Source of the DNA: Streptomyces sp. NBC_01454
Lineage (GTDB): Bacteria; Actinomycetota; Actinomycetes; Streptomycetales; Streptomycetaceae
Direction: 5' to 3'
Assembly: GCF_036227565.1 (NCBI RefSeq)
Contig: NZ_CP109460.1
Span: 2,604,001-2,668,000 of the forward strand
Length of the DNA: 64,000 bases
The translations under genes and the position numbers were made by a program. Shown here in pieces: positions 11,336 through 20,984 of this stretch (within the stretch, counting starts at the first letter, position 1; each line of letters begins with the position of its first letter). The notes under the pieces are model-generated. The model saw only the letters and a program-made list of their open reading frames with translations, was not told the DNA's origin and did no database searches.

Positions 11336-11386
11336 ACGCCGGTCCGGTCACCCCTGAGCAGGGGCGACCGGAGACCGGCGCCTTGA
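11336..11386 (-). terminator. hairpin terminator after rpmE
   Basis: On the minus strand a long G/C-rich hairpin (arms around CGCCGGTCTCCGGTCGCCCCT and its imperfect complement ending ACCGGCGTCTTTG) lies between the rpmE stop and prfA. It would end rpmE transcription or reduce read-through into prfA. Confidence 0.6.
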
Positions 11387-11392
11387 GGGTCG

Positions 11393-11614
11393 CTACTTCT
11401 TGGCAGCGGCGCCCTTGCCGAAGCGGGCCTCGAAGCGGGCCACACGGCCGCCCGTGTCCATGATCTTCTGCTTGCCCGTGTAGAACGGGTGGCACTCGGA
11501 GCAGACGTCGGCGCGGATGGCGCCGCCGGCGACCGTGCTACGGGTGGTGAAGGACGCGCCACAGGTGCAGCTGACCTGGGTCTCGACGTAATCCGGGTGG
11601 ATGTCGCGCTTCAA
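11393..11614 (-). CDS. rpmE: 50S ribosomal protein L31 (zinc-binding type)
   Basis: 73-residue ribosomal protein. It carries the four zinc-ligand cysteines of the C+ form: Cys16 and Cys18 (SCTCG), Cys37 and Cys40 (VCSECH). The start codon is TTG at 11614, fixed by AGGAG six nucleotides upstream and by the conserved MKRDIHP N-terminus. The C-terminus is Lys/Ala-rich. Streptomyces often carry a second, Cys-free L31 elsewhere for zinc limitation; it is not in this window. Confidence 0.96.
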   Translation of the reverse strand: MKRDIHPDYVETQVSCTCGASFTTRSTVAGGAIRADVCSECHPFYTGKQKIMDTGGRVARFEARFGKGAAAKK

Positions 11615-11789
11615 GGGGTTCTCCTAGGTTCGGGAGTGCTCCGGGTCGTGTCGCGGGTTGCGTCACGTGAACCGGGGCCGACGGTCCAGTCTGCCAGGAC
11701 TAGCCGCATCTCCCAAAACCGGGGTGAGGCCGCGACTATTCCCGGGACGCTCCCGGAGGCCGCCCGGCCCCCGGAACGACGGCGTCCGG

Positions 11790-12914
11790 CTACTTCACGT
11801 ACCGGTCCGTGCCGCCCTGGTCACCGGCCGAGCCCTTGGTGGCGGACTTGGGGATCTCCTTGTCCTGCTGGAGCGCGTCCCACACGAGCCGGCTCTGCTT
11901 CTCCAGCGGCACCACCCGGTCGGGGTTGGTCTTGTCGTACGTGACCGGCAGCGTCACCATGTTGATGTTGTCCGACCCGATGTTGCCCAGGCTCTTGGCC
12001 AGTCCGGTCAGCTCGCTGACCGAGTTGAGGTCGGTGTCGGTGGTGATGGCCTTGGTGGCCGTGTCGGCGATGTCGTAGAGCTTGGTGGGGTTGGTGAGCA
12101 CCCCGACGTTCTTGACCTGGTTCATCAGGGCCTTCAGGAACGTCTGCTGGAGCTGGATGCGGCCCAGGTCGCTGCCGTCGCCGCCGGGGACGCCGTGCCG
12201 GGTGCGGACCAGGCCGAGCGACTGCTCGCCGTTGAGGGTGTGCTTGCCGGCCGGCAGATGCAGATGGCTGTTGTTGTCGTCGATCGCCTTCTTGGTGGTG
12301 ACGTCCACCCCGCCCAGCGCGTCGATGAGCTTCTTGAAGCCGGTGAAGTCGACCTCGATGAAGTGGTCCATCCGGACCCCGCTGATCGACTCGACGGTCT
12401 TCACGGCGCAGGCCGGGCCGCCGACCTCGAACGCGGTGTTGAACATCGCCCGCTCCTGCCCGGGGACGTCCTTGCCGTTGCTGGTGCAGTCCGGGCGCTT
12501 GATCAGGGTATCGCGCGGGACGCTCACCACGCTGGCCTTCTGGCGGCCCTTGTAGACGTGCACGATCATCGCCGTGTCGGACCGCGCGCCGCCCTCGTCC
12601 TTGCCGTACTCCCCGTTCTTGCCGGCCCGGGAGTCGGAGCCCATCACGAGGATGTCCATCGAGCCGTTGTCGACGTTCTTCGGCCGGTCGTGCCCGAGGG
12701 CGGAGTTGATGTCGACGCCCTTCAGATTGCCGTTGAGCTTGAAGTAGACGTAGCCGAGGCCGGCGCCACCCAGCAGCACGACGCTGACCAGCGTGCACAG
12801 GGTGATGGTCGTTATCCGGCGGCGTCGGGTGGGCCCTTTGCGCCGACGGCCCGTGGCCCGTATGCCGCGGGCACGGCTTTCGGCCGTCTTCGCGGTCCCG
12901 TTGCTGTCCGCCAT
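11790..12914 (-). CDS. LytR-CpsA-Psr (LCP) family glycopolymer ligase
   Basis: Enzyme that attaches lipid-linked glycopolymers (teichoic acid-like) to peptidoglycan on the outer face of the membrane. It has 374 residues: a basic cytoplasmic N-terminus (RATGRRRKGPTRRRR), one membrane span (about 34-56), then the LCP domain with ILVMGSDSR, RSDTAMIVHV, SVPRDT, FTGFKKLIDALGGVDV and the terminal RTRHG-D-GRIQLQQ block. ATG at 12914 is preceded by GAGGAG. It is monocistronic by its flanks. The WecA-like gene nearby could supply a lipid-linked substrate; that link is inference. Confidence 0.93.
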   Translation of the reverse strand: MADSNGTAKTAESRARGIRATGRRRKGPTRRRRITTITLCTLVSVVLLGGAGLGYVYFKLNGNLKGVDINSALGHDRPKNVDNGSMDILVMGSDSRAGKNGEYGKDEGGARSDTAMIVHVYKGRQKASVVSVPRDTLIKRPDCTSNGKDVPGQERAMFNTAFEVGGPACAVKTVESISGVRMDHFIEVDFTGFKKLIDALGGVDVTTKKAIDDNNSHLHLPAGKHTLNGEQSLGLVRTRHGVPGGDGSDLGRIQLQQTFLKALMNQVKNVGVLTNPTKLYDIADTATKAITTDTDLNSVSELTGLAKSLGNIGSDNINMVTLPVTYDKTNPDRVVPLEKQSRLVWDALQQDKEIPKSATKGSAGDQGGTDRYVK

Positions 12915-13035
12915 CTGCTCCTCAGTCCTCGTTCGCTCGGCTGCGCCCCGCCGCCACCGGACAGCGCGCTGTCATGCCCGGTGCGCCCTGTCAGACGGGA
13001 GGTCGACGGGAAGGGTTGCACAGCGAGTCATGAGC

Positions 13036-13050
13036 GCTTTCTTAGAAAGC
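13036..13050. promoter_or_regulatory. palindrome upstream of the LCP gene
   Basis: GCTTTCT-t-AGAAAGC, perfect 7-bp arms. It is relatively A/T-rich against its surroundings, as expected of an operator. No regulator can be named. Confidence 0.4.
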
Positions 13051-13245
13051 CTCGGCGGCCCGATCCGCCCGCCCGGGACCTTCGTCCTTCCCACCTGGGC
13101 TTTCGTCCCGATTTCCGCCCTGGCCGAAACCGCGTGGGTAGCAGTGGATCTGTGCGGAACGTCTCAAACCCGGCACCTGTGGGCCCCGCCGGACAGGGCG
13201 CAGGTCACAGTGCGCCCCTGGGGCCGCCCGGCAGGCGGCGGACAG

Positions 13246-13286
13246 CACGAAGCCCCCCTCGCCGCTCGGGCGAGGGGGGCTTCGTG
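13246..13286 (-). terminator. rho transcription terminator
   Basis: A perfect 16-bp stem (CACGAAGCCCCCCTCG / CGAGGGGGGCTTCGTG) with a 9-nt loop, 27 nt past the rho stop. It has no clear U-tract, as is common in Streptomyces. Confidence 0.85.
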
Positions 13287-13312
13287 GACGGCGCCGGACG
13301 CGCCCGCGGGCG

Positions 13313-15379
13313 TCAGTCGTTGCCGTTGCCCGTGGTCGGCGTCGTCTTCTGGATCTGGAGCAGGAACTCCGCGTTGGACTTCGTCTGCTTCATCTTGTCC
13401 AGCAGCAGCTCGATGGCCTGCTGCTGGTCCAGGGCGTGCAGCACCCGGCGCAGCTTCCACACGACGGCGAGCTCGTCGCTGCCCATGAGGATCTCTTCCT
13501 TACGGGTGCTGGACGCGTCCACGTCCACCGCCGGGAAGATGCGCTTGTCCGAGAGCTTGCGGTCGAGCTTGAGCTCGAGGTTGCCGGTGCCCTTGAACTC
13601 CTCGAAGATCACCTCGTCCATCCGCGAGCCGGTCTCGACCAGCGCGGTGGCCAGGATGGTCAGCGAACCGCCGTCCTCGATGTTGCGCGCCGCACCGAAG
13701 AAGCGCTTCGGCGGGTAGAGCGCGGTCGAGTCGACACCACCGGACAGGATGCGGCCGGAGGCCGGGGCGGCGAGGTTGTACGCACGTCCCAGACGGGTGA
13801 TCGAGTCCAGCAGGACGACCACGTCGTGGCCCAGCTCCACCAGGCGCTTGGCGCGCTCGATGGCCAGCTCCGCGACGGTGGTGTGGTCCTCGGCCGGGCG
13901 GTCGAAGGTCGAGGAGATGACCTCGCCCTTGACCGACCGCTGCATGTCGGTGACCTCTTCGGGACGCTCGTCGACGAGGACGACCATCAGGTGGCACTCG
14001 GGGTTGTTGCGGGTGATCGAGTTGGCGATCGCCTGCATGATCATGGTCTTGCCGGTCTTCGGCGGGGCCACGATCAGACCACGCTGGCCCTTGCCGATCG
14101 GCGTGACCAGATCGATGATCCGGGTCGTCAGACCGCCCGACTCACCCTCCAGACGCAGTCGCTCCTGCGGGTAAAGGGGCGTCAGCTTCCCGAACTCCGG
14201 CCGCCCGCGGCCCTGTTCGGGCGCCACGCTGTTGACCGTGTCGAGACGGACCAGCGCGTTGAACTTCTCGCGCCGCTCGCCGTCCTTGGGCTGGCGGACC
14301 GCGCCGGTGACGTGGTCACCCTTGCGCAGGCCGTTCTTGCGGACCTGGGCGAGCGAGACGTACACGTCGTTCGGGCCCGGCAGGTAGCCGGAGGTCCGGA
14401 TGAACGCGTAGTTGTCGAGGATGTCGAGGATGCCCGCGACGGGGATCAGGACGTCGTCCTCGGTGACCTGCGGCTCGTTGCCGAAGTCCTCGCGGCCGCC
14501 GCGCCGGCCCCGGCGGTCGCGGTAGCGGCCGCGACGGCCCCGGCGGCCGCCCTCGAAGTCGTCGTCGTCGTCATTGCGGCGGTCGCGCTGACGCTGGCCG
14601 CCCTGGCCGCCCTGACCGCCCTGACCGCCCTGGCCACCGTCACCGGCGTCGCCCTTGCGGCGGTCACCGCGGTCGCCGCGGTCCCGCTGGCGCTGGCCGC
14701 GGTCCCCGCGGTCGCCCTTCTGGCCGCGGTCCTGGCGGTCCCCGCGCTCCTGGCGCTCGCCGCTCTTGCCCGGACGGCCCTCGCCGGTCTCCTGGGGGGA
14801 GACCGCGGTGTCGGTCCTGGCCTCGGTCCGGGTCTCGGTCTTCGCCTCGACCTTGGTGTCGGTCTTGAGGTCGCCGGAGACGGCCTCGGGGCTGCCCGCG
14901 GCGGCGGTGGCGCGGCGCCGGCGGCGCTCGCCGGCCGGCTGCTCGTCGCTGACGGGCTGGCCGGGGATGTCGATCTGCTGCTGGGCCCCGGCCTTGTCGG
15001 CGGCCTTGGCGCCCTTGTCGGACGCGGCTGCCTTGCCGGCGGCCTGCTCCGCGCCGCCCTCGCCGGTACGGGCCTTGGAGGTCGTACGGCGCTTGGGCTT
15101 GGTCTCGGTGTCGGCGGACGCGTCGGCCTTGGCACCGGAGCCCGGGCCGGTGGCCTGCTTCTCCTTGATGACCTCGATCAGCTGGCTCTTGCGCATCCGC
15201 GCGGTGCCCTTGATGCCGAGGCCGGAGGCGACCTGCTGCAGCTCTGCCAGGACCATGCCGTCAAGGCCGGTGCCGGAACGGCGGCGCCGCGTGGTTGCAG
15301 GCGCAGCGGGAGCGTCCGTGGCGGGCGCGGTGGCACTGCCATCGGTACGCGCGCCCATCAGATCGGTGGTGTCGCTCAC
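13313..15379 (-). CDS. rho: transcription termination factor Rho with long disordered insert
   Basis: Hexameric RNA-dependent ATPase ending transcription of untranslated RNA. It has 688 residues against ~420 in E. coli. Order: short Ala/Thr-rich start; Rho N-terminal helical domain (~40-75, [20 protein letters not shown]); a ~230-residue low-complexity insert rich in Arg, Asp, Gly, Gln and Lys ([18 protein letters not shown] type repeats); the RNA-binding cold-shock domain from ~310 ([12 protein letters not shown]); and the RecA-type core with P-loop APPKTGKT near 440 and [17 protein letters not shown] start at 15379 has GGAAGGA upstream. The insert is typical of high-GC actinobacterial Rho, where such regions add RNA affinity. 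Confidence 0.96.
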   Translation of the reverse strand: MSDTTDLMGARTDGSATAPATDAPAAPATTRRRRSGTGLDGMVLAELQQVASGLGIKGTARMRKSQLIEVIKEKQATGPGSGAKADASADTETKPKRRTTSKARTGEGGAEQAAGKAAASDKGAKAADKAGAQQQIDIPGQPVSDEQPAGERRRRRATAAAGSPEAVSGDLKTDTKVEAKTETRTEARTDTAVSPQETGEGRPGKSGERQERGDRQDRGQKGDRGDRGQRQRDRGDRGDRRKGDAGDGGQGGQGGQGGQGGQRQRDRRNDDDDDFEGGRRGRRGRYRDRRGRRGGREDFGNEPQVTEDDVLIPVAGILDILDNYAFIRTSGYLPGPNDVYVSLAQVRKNGLRKGDHVTGAVRQPKDGERREKFNALVRLDTVNSVAPEQGRGRPEFGKLTPLYPQERLRLEGESGGLTTRIIDLVTPIGKGQRGLIVAPPKTGKTMIMQAIANSITRNNPECHLMVVLVDERPEEVTDMQRSVKGEVISSTFDRPAEDHTTVAELAIERAKRLVELGHDVVVLLDSITRLGRAYNLAAPASGRILSGGVDSTALYPPKRFFGAARNIEDGGSLTILATALVETGSRMDEVIFEEFKGTGNLELKLDRKLSDKRIFPAVDVDASSTRKEEILMGSDELAVVWKLRRVLHALDQQQAIELLLDKMKQTKSNAEFLLQIQKTTPTTGNGND

Positions 15380-15765
15380 GAAGGGTCCTTCCCTGGAGCG
15401 GGCGTCGGCCTGTCTGGCTCGGCGACCGGTTGTGCTGTCCGGCTGGGTCCTTGGTCTGGTGGACCGGGCCGGGGCGGTGGTCCCGCCGGAAATGGCGGAG
15501 AGATCAGTTCATGGCGCCGGCGTGAGGAGATGCAGAGTGGCCATTCACCACGCCGATTCCGGAGCGTGCTCACTCCCGCTCAGGCAATTGCCGGTTGTGA
15601 CAATTGCGCCAAGCAGTTTGGGAGGCTCCCGGAAGAAAGTGGTCCCGATGGGGGACACGAAGCACCGCGCCGCTCAGGCGTCGAGTACTGACTTGAGGTT
15701 AACACTACCGGATCCAACAAACATTCCCCCTCTCCAAGACCGGCAATCGTCGGTCACCTGCGCGC
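15380..15765. other. intergenic: rho leader region
   Basis: 386 nt between thrB and rho. A -10-like TAGTGT lies on the minus strand around 15699-15704, which would give a leader of more than 300 nt. The leader contains an open frame of 65 codons (15376-15573, GTG start) whose TGA overlaps the rho GTG. Its third-position G/C is clearly lower than in real genes here, so I do not list it as a gene. Confidence 0.5.
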
Positions 15766-16683
15766 TCACCCGGCGAGCGGCAGTACGCAGGCGCCCGCCG
15801 CGTCGAGGGCCAGACGGTTCGCCGCCCACCCCTCGCCCGCCAGTGCCGCGACCTTCTCGGCCGCCGCGTCCTCGACCAGCGCGAGCACCGTCGGGCCCGC
15901 ACCGGACACGACTGCGGGGACGCCGTCCGCGCGCAGCCGGTTCACCAGGGCCACGCTCTCCGGCATCGCGGGAGCGCGGTATTCCTGGTGGAGTCGGTCC
16001 TCGGTCGCGGCGAGCAGCAGCTCGGGGCGCCTGGTCAGCGCCTCGACGAGCAGTGCGGCGCGACCGGCGTTGGCCGCGGCGTCCACATGCGGGACGGTGC
16101 GCGGCAGCAGTCCGCGGGCGGTCTCGGTGAGCACCGGCTTTCCGGGCACGAAGACCACCGGAACGATGGAATCGGCGGGATCCATCCGGATCGCGCGTGC
16201 GGTGCCGGAGTCCATCCAGGCGAGCGTGAAACCGCCCAGCAGGCAGGCGGCGACATTGTCGGGGTGGCCCTCGATCTCGGTGGCCAGTTCCAGCAGTGCG
16301 GTGTCGTCGAGCTTTTGCTCGCCGCCTATGGTCACGGCGCGCGCGGCGACGATGCCGGCGCAGATGGCGGCCGAGGAGGACCCGAGGCCACGGCCGTGCG
16401 GAATGCGGTTGGCGCAGACGATTTCCAGGCCGCGCGGCTGTCCGCCGAGCAGGTCGAAGGCGGTGCGCATCGACCGTACGAGCAGATGGCTCTCGTCGCG
16501 GGGCAGGCTGTCGGCGCCCTCACCTGCGATGTCGACATGCAGCCCGGAGTCGGCGACACGCACCACGACATCGTCGTACAGGCCCAGGGAAAGACCCAGG
16601 GCATCGAAGCCGGGACCGAGATTGGCGCTGGTAGCGGGGGTGCGCACCCGGACGGCGGCGGCGCGGAACGCGGGACCGGCCAT
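15766..16683 (-). CDS. thrB: homoserine kinase
   Basis: GHMP-family kinase phosphorylating L-homoserine, the step before threonine synthase. It has 305 residues. Markers are VRVRTPATSANLGPGFDALG at the N-terminus, the ATP-binding GRGLGSSSAAICAGI near residue 100, and the C-terminal VSGAGPTVLAL. The frame is open to 16890, but ATG at 16683 has AAGGAG upstream and starts at the conserved domain edge. Strong tandem hairpins lie before it after thrC, so it probably has its own promoter; a TAGGCT hexamer at 16824-16829 is a candidate -10. Confidence 0.95.
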   Translation of the reverse strand: MAGPAFRAAAVRVRTPATSANLGPGFDALGLSLGLYDDVVVRVADSGLHVDIAGEGADSLPRDESHLLVRSMRTAFDLLGGQPRGLEIVCANRIPHGRGLGSSSAAICAGIVAARAVTIGGEQKLDDTALLELATEIEGHPDNVAACLLGGFTLAWMDSGTARAIRMDPADSIVPVVFVPGKPVLTETARGLLPRTVPHVDAAANAGRAALLVEALTRRPELLLAATEDRLHQEYRAPAMPESVALVNRLRADGVPAVVSGAGPTVLALVEDAAAEKVAALAGEGWAANRLALDAAGACVLPLAG

Positions 16684-16973
16684 CGCTCGATGACTCTCCT
16701 TGATTGATGCTGCGGTACTGCCCCGGAACGCCGCGGCACCGAGGCGCCCGGCCGGCTCATGGGGACCGTTCTGACCTGCCCTGCACACCACTGCGTCATG
16801 CCGTGGGGAGGGGAGTTGCTGCCAGCCTATCGAAGGAAGGTTCTGTCGCGACATAGGGCGCACAGGAGGCGCACGATGCGTGTCGCGCACCGTCCCGTGC
16901 CCCAGCGCCGCTTTCCCTGACCTCTACGGCCTTTTGCTGGCTTTGCTGGCTTTGCACAATGCGCTGTGCGGGA

Positions 16974-17004
16974 GGTGACGGGACGCACGCCGCGTCCCGT
17001 CACC
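16974..17004 (-). terminator. thrC terminator hairpin 1
   Basis: A perfect 13-bp stem GGTGACGGGACGC / GCGTCCCGTCACC with a 5-nt loop, about 40 nt past the thrC stop. Confidence 0.75.
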
Positions 17005-17008
17005 GGAG

Positions 17009-17036
17009 GCCGTACGAACGGGCCAGCCCGTACGGC
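17009..17036 (-). terminator. thrC terminator hairpin 2
   Basis: GCCGTACG / CGTACGGC stem with a G/C-rich loop, directly after the thrC stop (8 nt). Together with the next hairpin it forms a tandem terminator. Confidence 0.6.
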
Positions 17037-17043
17037 GGGTGTC

Positions 17044-18129
17044 CTAGGCGAGGCCGAGGCGCTCGGCGGCGGCGTCCGCGTCGATCGGGACCGTGACCGG
17101 CTGCGGCGCGCCGGCCACCGCCCAGTCCGGGTCCTTGAGTCCGTTGCCGGTGACCGTGCAGACGATGCGCTGGCCGGGGTCGACCTTGCCCTCCTCGGCG
17201 GCCTTGAGCAGACCGGCGACCGACGCGGCCGAGGCGGGCTCCACGAAGACCCCCTCCTGCGCGGCCAACAGGCGGTAGGCGGACAGGATTTGACGGTCGG
17301 TCACGTCATCGATGAAGCCGCCGGACTCGTCCCGCGCCCGCTCGGCGTTCGCCCACGAGGCGGGGTTTCCGATGCGGATCGCGGTGGCGATGGTCGTCGG
17401 GTCCTTGACGACCTCGCCGCGCACGATCGGGGCGCTGCCGGAGGCCTGGAAGCCCCACATGCGCGGAGTGCGGGAGGCGATGCCGTCGGCCGCGTACTCC
17501 TGGTAGCCCCGCCAGTACGCGGTGATGTTGCCGGCGTTTCCGACGGGCAGCACATGGATGTCGGGCGCGTCGGCGAGCATGTCGACGATTTCGAAGGCCG
17601 CGGTCTTCTGGCCCTCGATGCGTACCGGGTTCACGGAGTTCACAAGTGCGACGGGGTAGTTGTCGGAGAGCCGCCGGGCCAGCGTCAGACAGTCGTCGAA
17701 ATTTCCGTCGACCTGGAGGATCTTGGCGCCATGGACCAGGGCCTGGCCCATCTTGCCGAGCGCGATCTTGCCCTGTGGGACGAGCACCGCACAGACCATG
17801 CCCGCGCGGACCGCGTAGGCCGCGGCCGAGGCGGAGGTGTTGCCCGTGGAGGCACAGATGACCGCCTTGGCGCCCTCCTCCTTGGCGCGGGTGATGGCCA
17901 TCGTCATGCCGCGGTCCTTGAAGGAGCCGGTGGGGTTGGCACCCTCGACCTTGAGGTACACCTCACACCCGGTGCGCTCGGAGAGGACCTGGGCCGGTAC
18001 GAGGGGTGTGCCGCCCTCCCGGAGGGTGACGACCTCGGTCGTGTCGCTGACCGGGAGCCGGTCGCGGTATTCCTCGATGATCCCGCGCCACTGACTGCTC
18101 GTCGTGGACACGGTGGAATTGGCTGACAT
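17044..18129 (-). CDS. thrC: threonine synthase
   Basis: PLP enzyme converting O-phosphohomoserine to threonine. It has 361 residues. The PLP lysine lies in [12 protein letters not shown] near residue 69; other family blocks are [26 protein letters not shown] and [11 protein letters not shown] near the C-terminus. ATG at 18129 has AGAGGA upstream. Eight nucleotides separate it from hom, so hom and thrC are co-transcribed. Confidence 0.96.
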   Translation of the reverse strand: MSANSTVSTTSSQWRGIIEEYRDRLPVSDTTEVVTLREGGTPLVPAQVLSERTGCEVYLKVEGANPTGSFKDRGMTMAITRAKEEGAKAVICASTGNTSASAAAYAVRAGMVCAVLVPQGKIALGKMGQALVHGAKILQVDGNFDDCLTLARRLSDNYPVALVNSVNPVRIEGQKTAAFEIVDMLADAPDIHVLPVGNAGNITAYWRGYQEYAADGIASRTPRMWGFQASGSAPIVRGEVVKDPTTIATAIRIGNPASWANAERARDESGGFIDDVTDRQILSAYRLLAAQEGVFVEPASAASVAGLLKAAEEGKVDPGQRIVCTVTGNGLKDPDWAVAGAPQPVTVPIDADAAAERLGLA

Positions 18130-18137
18130 GGGTTCCT

Positions 18138-19430
18138 CTACTCCCCTTCGACCCGCATGATGCTGGCGACACCGCGGACGGTGTCGAGCTCGCGCAGTGC
18201 CACGACGGTCGACGACAGGGCCGCGTCCGCCGCCCGGTGGGTGACGATGACGAGCGATGCCTCGCCGTCCTTGCCCTGCTGACGGACCGTATCGATCGAT
18301 ACGCCGTGTTCGGCGAAGATGGTCGCGACCTGCGCGAGTACACCGGGCTTGTCGGCCACGTCGAGACTGATGTGGTACCGCGTGATGACCGCGCCCATGG
18401 GGCTGACGGGCAGCCGTGTGTAGGCGGACTCGCCGGGCCCGGTGGTGCCGGAGAGCTTGTTGCGGCAGACCGCCACGAGGTCGCCGAGGACCGCGGAGGC
18501 GGTCGGCGAACCGCCGGCGCCGGGCCCGTAGAACATCAGCTGACCGGCCGCGTCGGCCTCGATGAAGACCGCGTTGTACGCCTCACGGACGGAGGCGAGC
18601 GGATGCGTCAGCGGAATCATCGCCGGGTGCACCCGCGCGGTGACCGACGCGCCGTCCGCGGCCCGCTCGCAGATCGCCAGCAGCTTGACCGTGCACCCCA
18701 TCCGCTTGGCGGAGGCGATATCGGCCGCGGTGACCTCGGTGAGGCCCTCGCGGTGCACATCGTCGATGGTCACCCGGGTGTGGAAGGCGATACCGGCCAG
18801 GATCGCGGCCTTGGCGGCGGCGTCGAAGCCCTCGACATCGGCGGTCGGGTCGGCCTCGGCGTAGCCCAGCGCGGTGGCCTCGTCCAGCGCCTCGCTGTAG
18901 CCCGCGCCGGTCGAATCCATCTTGTCGAGAATGAAATTGGTGGTGCCGTTGACGATGCCGAGCACCCGGTTGACCTTGTCGCCGGCCAGCGACTCGCGCA
19001 GCGGCCGCACCAGCGGGATCGCGCCGGCGACGGCGGCCTCGTAGTAGAGATCCGCGCCGTTGGCCTCGGCCGCCGCGTGCAGCGCCGCGCCGTCCGCCGC
19101 GACCAGTGCCTTGTTGGCGGAGACCACGCTCGCGCCGTGCTCGAAGGCGGTGGTGATGAGCGTGCGGGCCGGCTCGATACCGCCGATCACCTCGATCACG
19201 ACATCAATGTCGCCGCGTTTGACCAGCGCGGTGGCGTCGGTGGTGACCAGCTCGGCCGGGACACCCTCGCGCACCCGGTCCGGGCGGCGTACGGCGATCC
19301 CGGCGAGCTCCACGGGCGCGCCGATGCGGGCGGCGAGGTCGTCGGCGTGCGTCGTCATGATGCGCGCCACCTCTGAGCCGACAACTCCACAGCCCAGGAG
19401 CGCCACCTTCAACGGACGCGTACGCATCAT
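18138..19430 (-). CDS. hom: homoserine dehydrogenase
   Basis: NAD(P)-dependent reduction of aspartate semialdehyde to homoserine, the branch point to Thr and Met. It has 430 residues: Rossmann motif [14 protein letters not shown], catalytic-domain blocks [11 protein letters not shown] and [18 protein letters not shown], and a C-terminal ACT domain ([19 protein letters not shown]) that usually gives threonine feedback. I place the start at the first of two adjacent ATGs (19430 or 19427) behind GCAGGGG; the frame is open to 19448. thrC follows by 8 nt. Confidence 0.96.
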   Translation of the reverse strand: MMRTRPLKVALLGCGVVGSEVARIMTTHADDLAARIGAPVELAGIAVRRPDRVREGVPAELVTTDATALVKRGDIDVVIEVIGGIEPARTLITTAFEHGASVVSANKALVAADGAALHAAAEANGADLYYEAAVAGAIPLVRPLRESLAGDKVNRVLGIVNGTTNFILDKMDSTGAGYSEALDEATALGYAEADPTADVEGFDAAAKAAILAGIAFHTRVTIDDVHREGLTEVTAADIASAKRMGCTVKLLAICERAADGASVTARVHPAMIPLTHPLASVREAYNAVFIEADAAGQLMFYGPGAGGSPTASAVLGDLVAVCRNKLSGTTGPGESAYTRLPVSPMGAVITRYHISLDVADKPGVLAQVATIFAEHGVSIDTVRQQGKDGEASLVIVTHRAADAALSSTVVALRELDTVRGVASIMRVEGE

Positions 19431-19567
19431 TCGACCCCTGCTTCTCATCGATCAGCGATTATCGGCTTGCTCATGCACCAGTCTCACGCACCGGACGGCG
19501 ATTTCCGTCCGTCGTCCGGATGCCGAGACATTTATTTCATCCCGGGCCGGGGCCCGGCGATCCGGCC

Positions 19568-20959
19568 CTAGCCGACGTCCAGCCGCAGGAGATCTTCCTC
19601 CGTCTCCCGCCGGACGATCACCCTGGCCGCACCGTTCCTGACAGCTACGACCGGCGGCCGCAGCGAGTGGTTGTAGTTGCTCGCCATGGAACGGCAGTAC
19701 GCACCGGTGGCCGGCACCGCGAGCAGGTCCCCGGGCGCCACATCGGCGGGCAGGAAGGCGTCGCGCACGACGATGTCCCCGCTCTCGCAGTGCTTGCCGA
19801 CCACCCGCGACAGCATCGGCTCGGCGCTGGAGGTCCGCGAGACCAGGGCCACGCTGTACTCCGCGTCGTAGAGCGCGGTGCGGATGTTGTCCGACATCCC
19901 GCCGTCCACGGACACATACGTCCGCAGGCCCTCCAGCTCCTTGACCGTGCCGACCTCGTACAGCGTGAACGCCGTCGGCCCCACGATCGCCCGGCCCGGC
20001 TCGACCGACAGCCGCGGCACCGCGAGCCCCGCCGCCTCGCACTCACGGCGCACGATGTCGCCCAGCGCCACCGCGATCTCGTGCGGCTCGCGCGGGTCGT
20101 CGTCCGAGGTGTAGGCGATGCCGAGGCCGCCGCCCAGATCGATCTCGGGCAGCTCGATGCCGTGCTCGTCGCGCACTTCGGTCAGCAATTGCACGACACG
20201 GCGGGCGGACACTTCAAATCCGGCCATGTCGAAGATCTGCGACCCGATGTGGCTGTGAATTCCGATGAGTTCCAGCCCGTCCAGCTTGAGCGCGCGCCGT
20301 ACGGCCTCGGCCGCCTGGCCGCCCGCCAGCGCGATGCCGAACTTCTGGTCCTCGTGCGCGGTCGCGATGAATTCGTGGGTGTGCGCCTCGACACCGACCG
20401 TGACCCGGATCTGCACCCGCTGGCGCCTGCCCAGCCGCTCCGCGATGTGCGCGACCCGGACGATCTCCTGGAACGAGTCGAGCACGATCCGCCCGACCCC
20501 CGCCTCCACGGCCCGGGTGATCTCCTCGGTGCTCTTGTTGTTGCCGTGCAGCGCGATCCGCTCGGCCGGCATGCCCGCCGCCAGCGCCGTGGCCAGCTCA
20601 CCGCCGGAGCAGACGTCGAGATGCAGCCCTTCCTCGTTCAGCCACCGCACGATCGCCCGCGACAGGAAGGCCTTCCCGGCGTAGAACACGTCCGCGTCCG
20701 CCCCGAAGGCGTCCTTCCAGGCCCGGCAGCGCGCCCGGAAGTCGTCCTCGTCCAGGAAGTAGGCCGGCGTACCGAACTCCTCGGCGAGCGCGGTGACGTC
20801 CAGCCCGCCGACGGTCACGACGCCGTCGGCATTGCGCCGGACCGTACGGGACCAGACGCGCGGGTCCAGAGAGTTGAGATCGGCGGGCGGCCCGGCGTAG
20901 TGCCCTTCGGGCAACACATCGGCGTGCCGGGGCCCTGCGGGATGCGCGGAACGACTCAT
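19568..20959 (-). CDS. lysA: diaminopimelate decarboxylase
   Basis: PLP fold-III enzyme, last step of lysine synthesis (meso-DAP to L-Lys). It has 463 residues. The PLP lysine is in FYAGKAFLS near residue 91; the phosphate loop and HIGSQI motif and the dimer-interface block [10 protein letters not shown] and CESGDIV are present. ATG at 20959 lies 25 nt after the nrtL stop, and hom follows 137 nt after the lysA stop, forming an aspartate-family cluster. Confidence 0.96.
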   Translation of the reverse strand: MSRSAHPAGPRHADVLPEGHYAGPPADLNSLDPRVWSRTVRRNADGVVTVGGLDVTALAEEFGTPAYFLDEDDFRARCRAWKDAFGADADVFYAGKAFLSRAIVRWLNEEGLHLDVCSGGELATALAAGMPAERIALHGNNKSTEEITRAVEAGVGRIVLDSFQEIVRVAHIAERLGRRQRVQIRVTVGVEAHTHEFIATAHEDQKFGIALAGGQAAEAVRRALKLDGLELIGIHSHIGSQIFDMAGFEVSARRVVQLLTEVRDEHGIELPEIDLGGGLGIAYTSDDDPREPHEIAVALGDIVRRECEAAGLAVPRLSVEPGRAIVGPTAFTLYEVGTVKELEGLRTYVSVDGGMSDNIRTALYDAEYSVALVSRTSSAEPMLSRVVGKHCESGDIVVRDAFLPADVAPGDLLAVPATGAYCRSMASNYNHSLRPPVVAVRNGAARVIVRRETEEDLLRLDVG

Positions 20960-20984
20960 AGCGGAGAGATCCCCTCAAAATGGT

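Larger units (their letters stand above)
12915..13312. other. intergenic: LCP upstream region, palindrome and rho terminator
   Basis: 398 nt with no convincing gene between rho and the LCP gene. It holds the rho terminator (13246-13286) and a 15-bp palindrome GCTTTCTTAGAAAGC (7-bp arms, 1-nt centre) at 13036-13050, about 120 nt before the LCP start, which may be an operator for that gene. Confidence 0.6.
16684..17043. other. intergenic: thrC terminators and thrB promoter region
   Basis: 360 nt without a gene. The thrC-proximal part holds two hairpins (16974-17036). The thrB-proximal part has a candidate -10 (TAGGCT on the minus strand, 16824-16829). A short direct repeat of TTTGCTGGC lies near 16932-16955. 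Confidence 0.55.

Noticed and set aside
13436..15691. 751-codon open frame antisense to rho
   Set aside because: The product is an Ala/Val/Leu/Gly-rich mirror of rho codons, no domain.
16684..17043. Threonine attenuator or riboswitch before thrB
   Set aside because: The hairpins sit right after thrC as terminators and no leader peptide rich in Thr codons was found.
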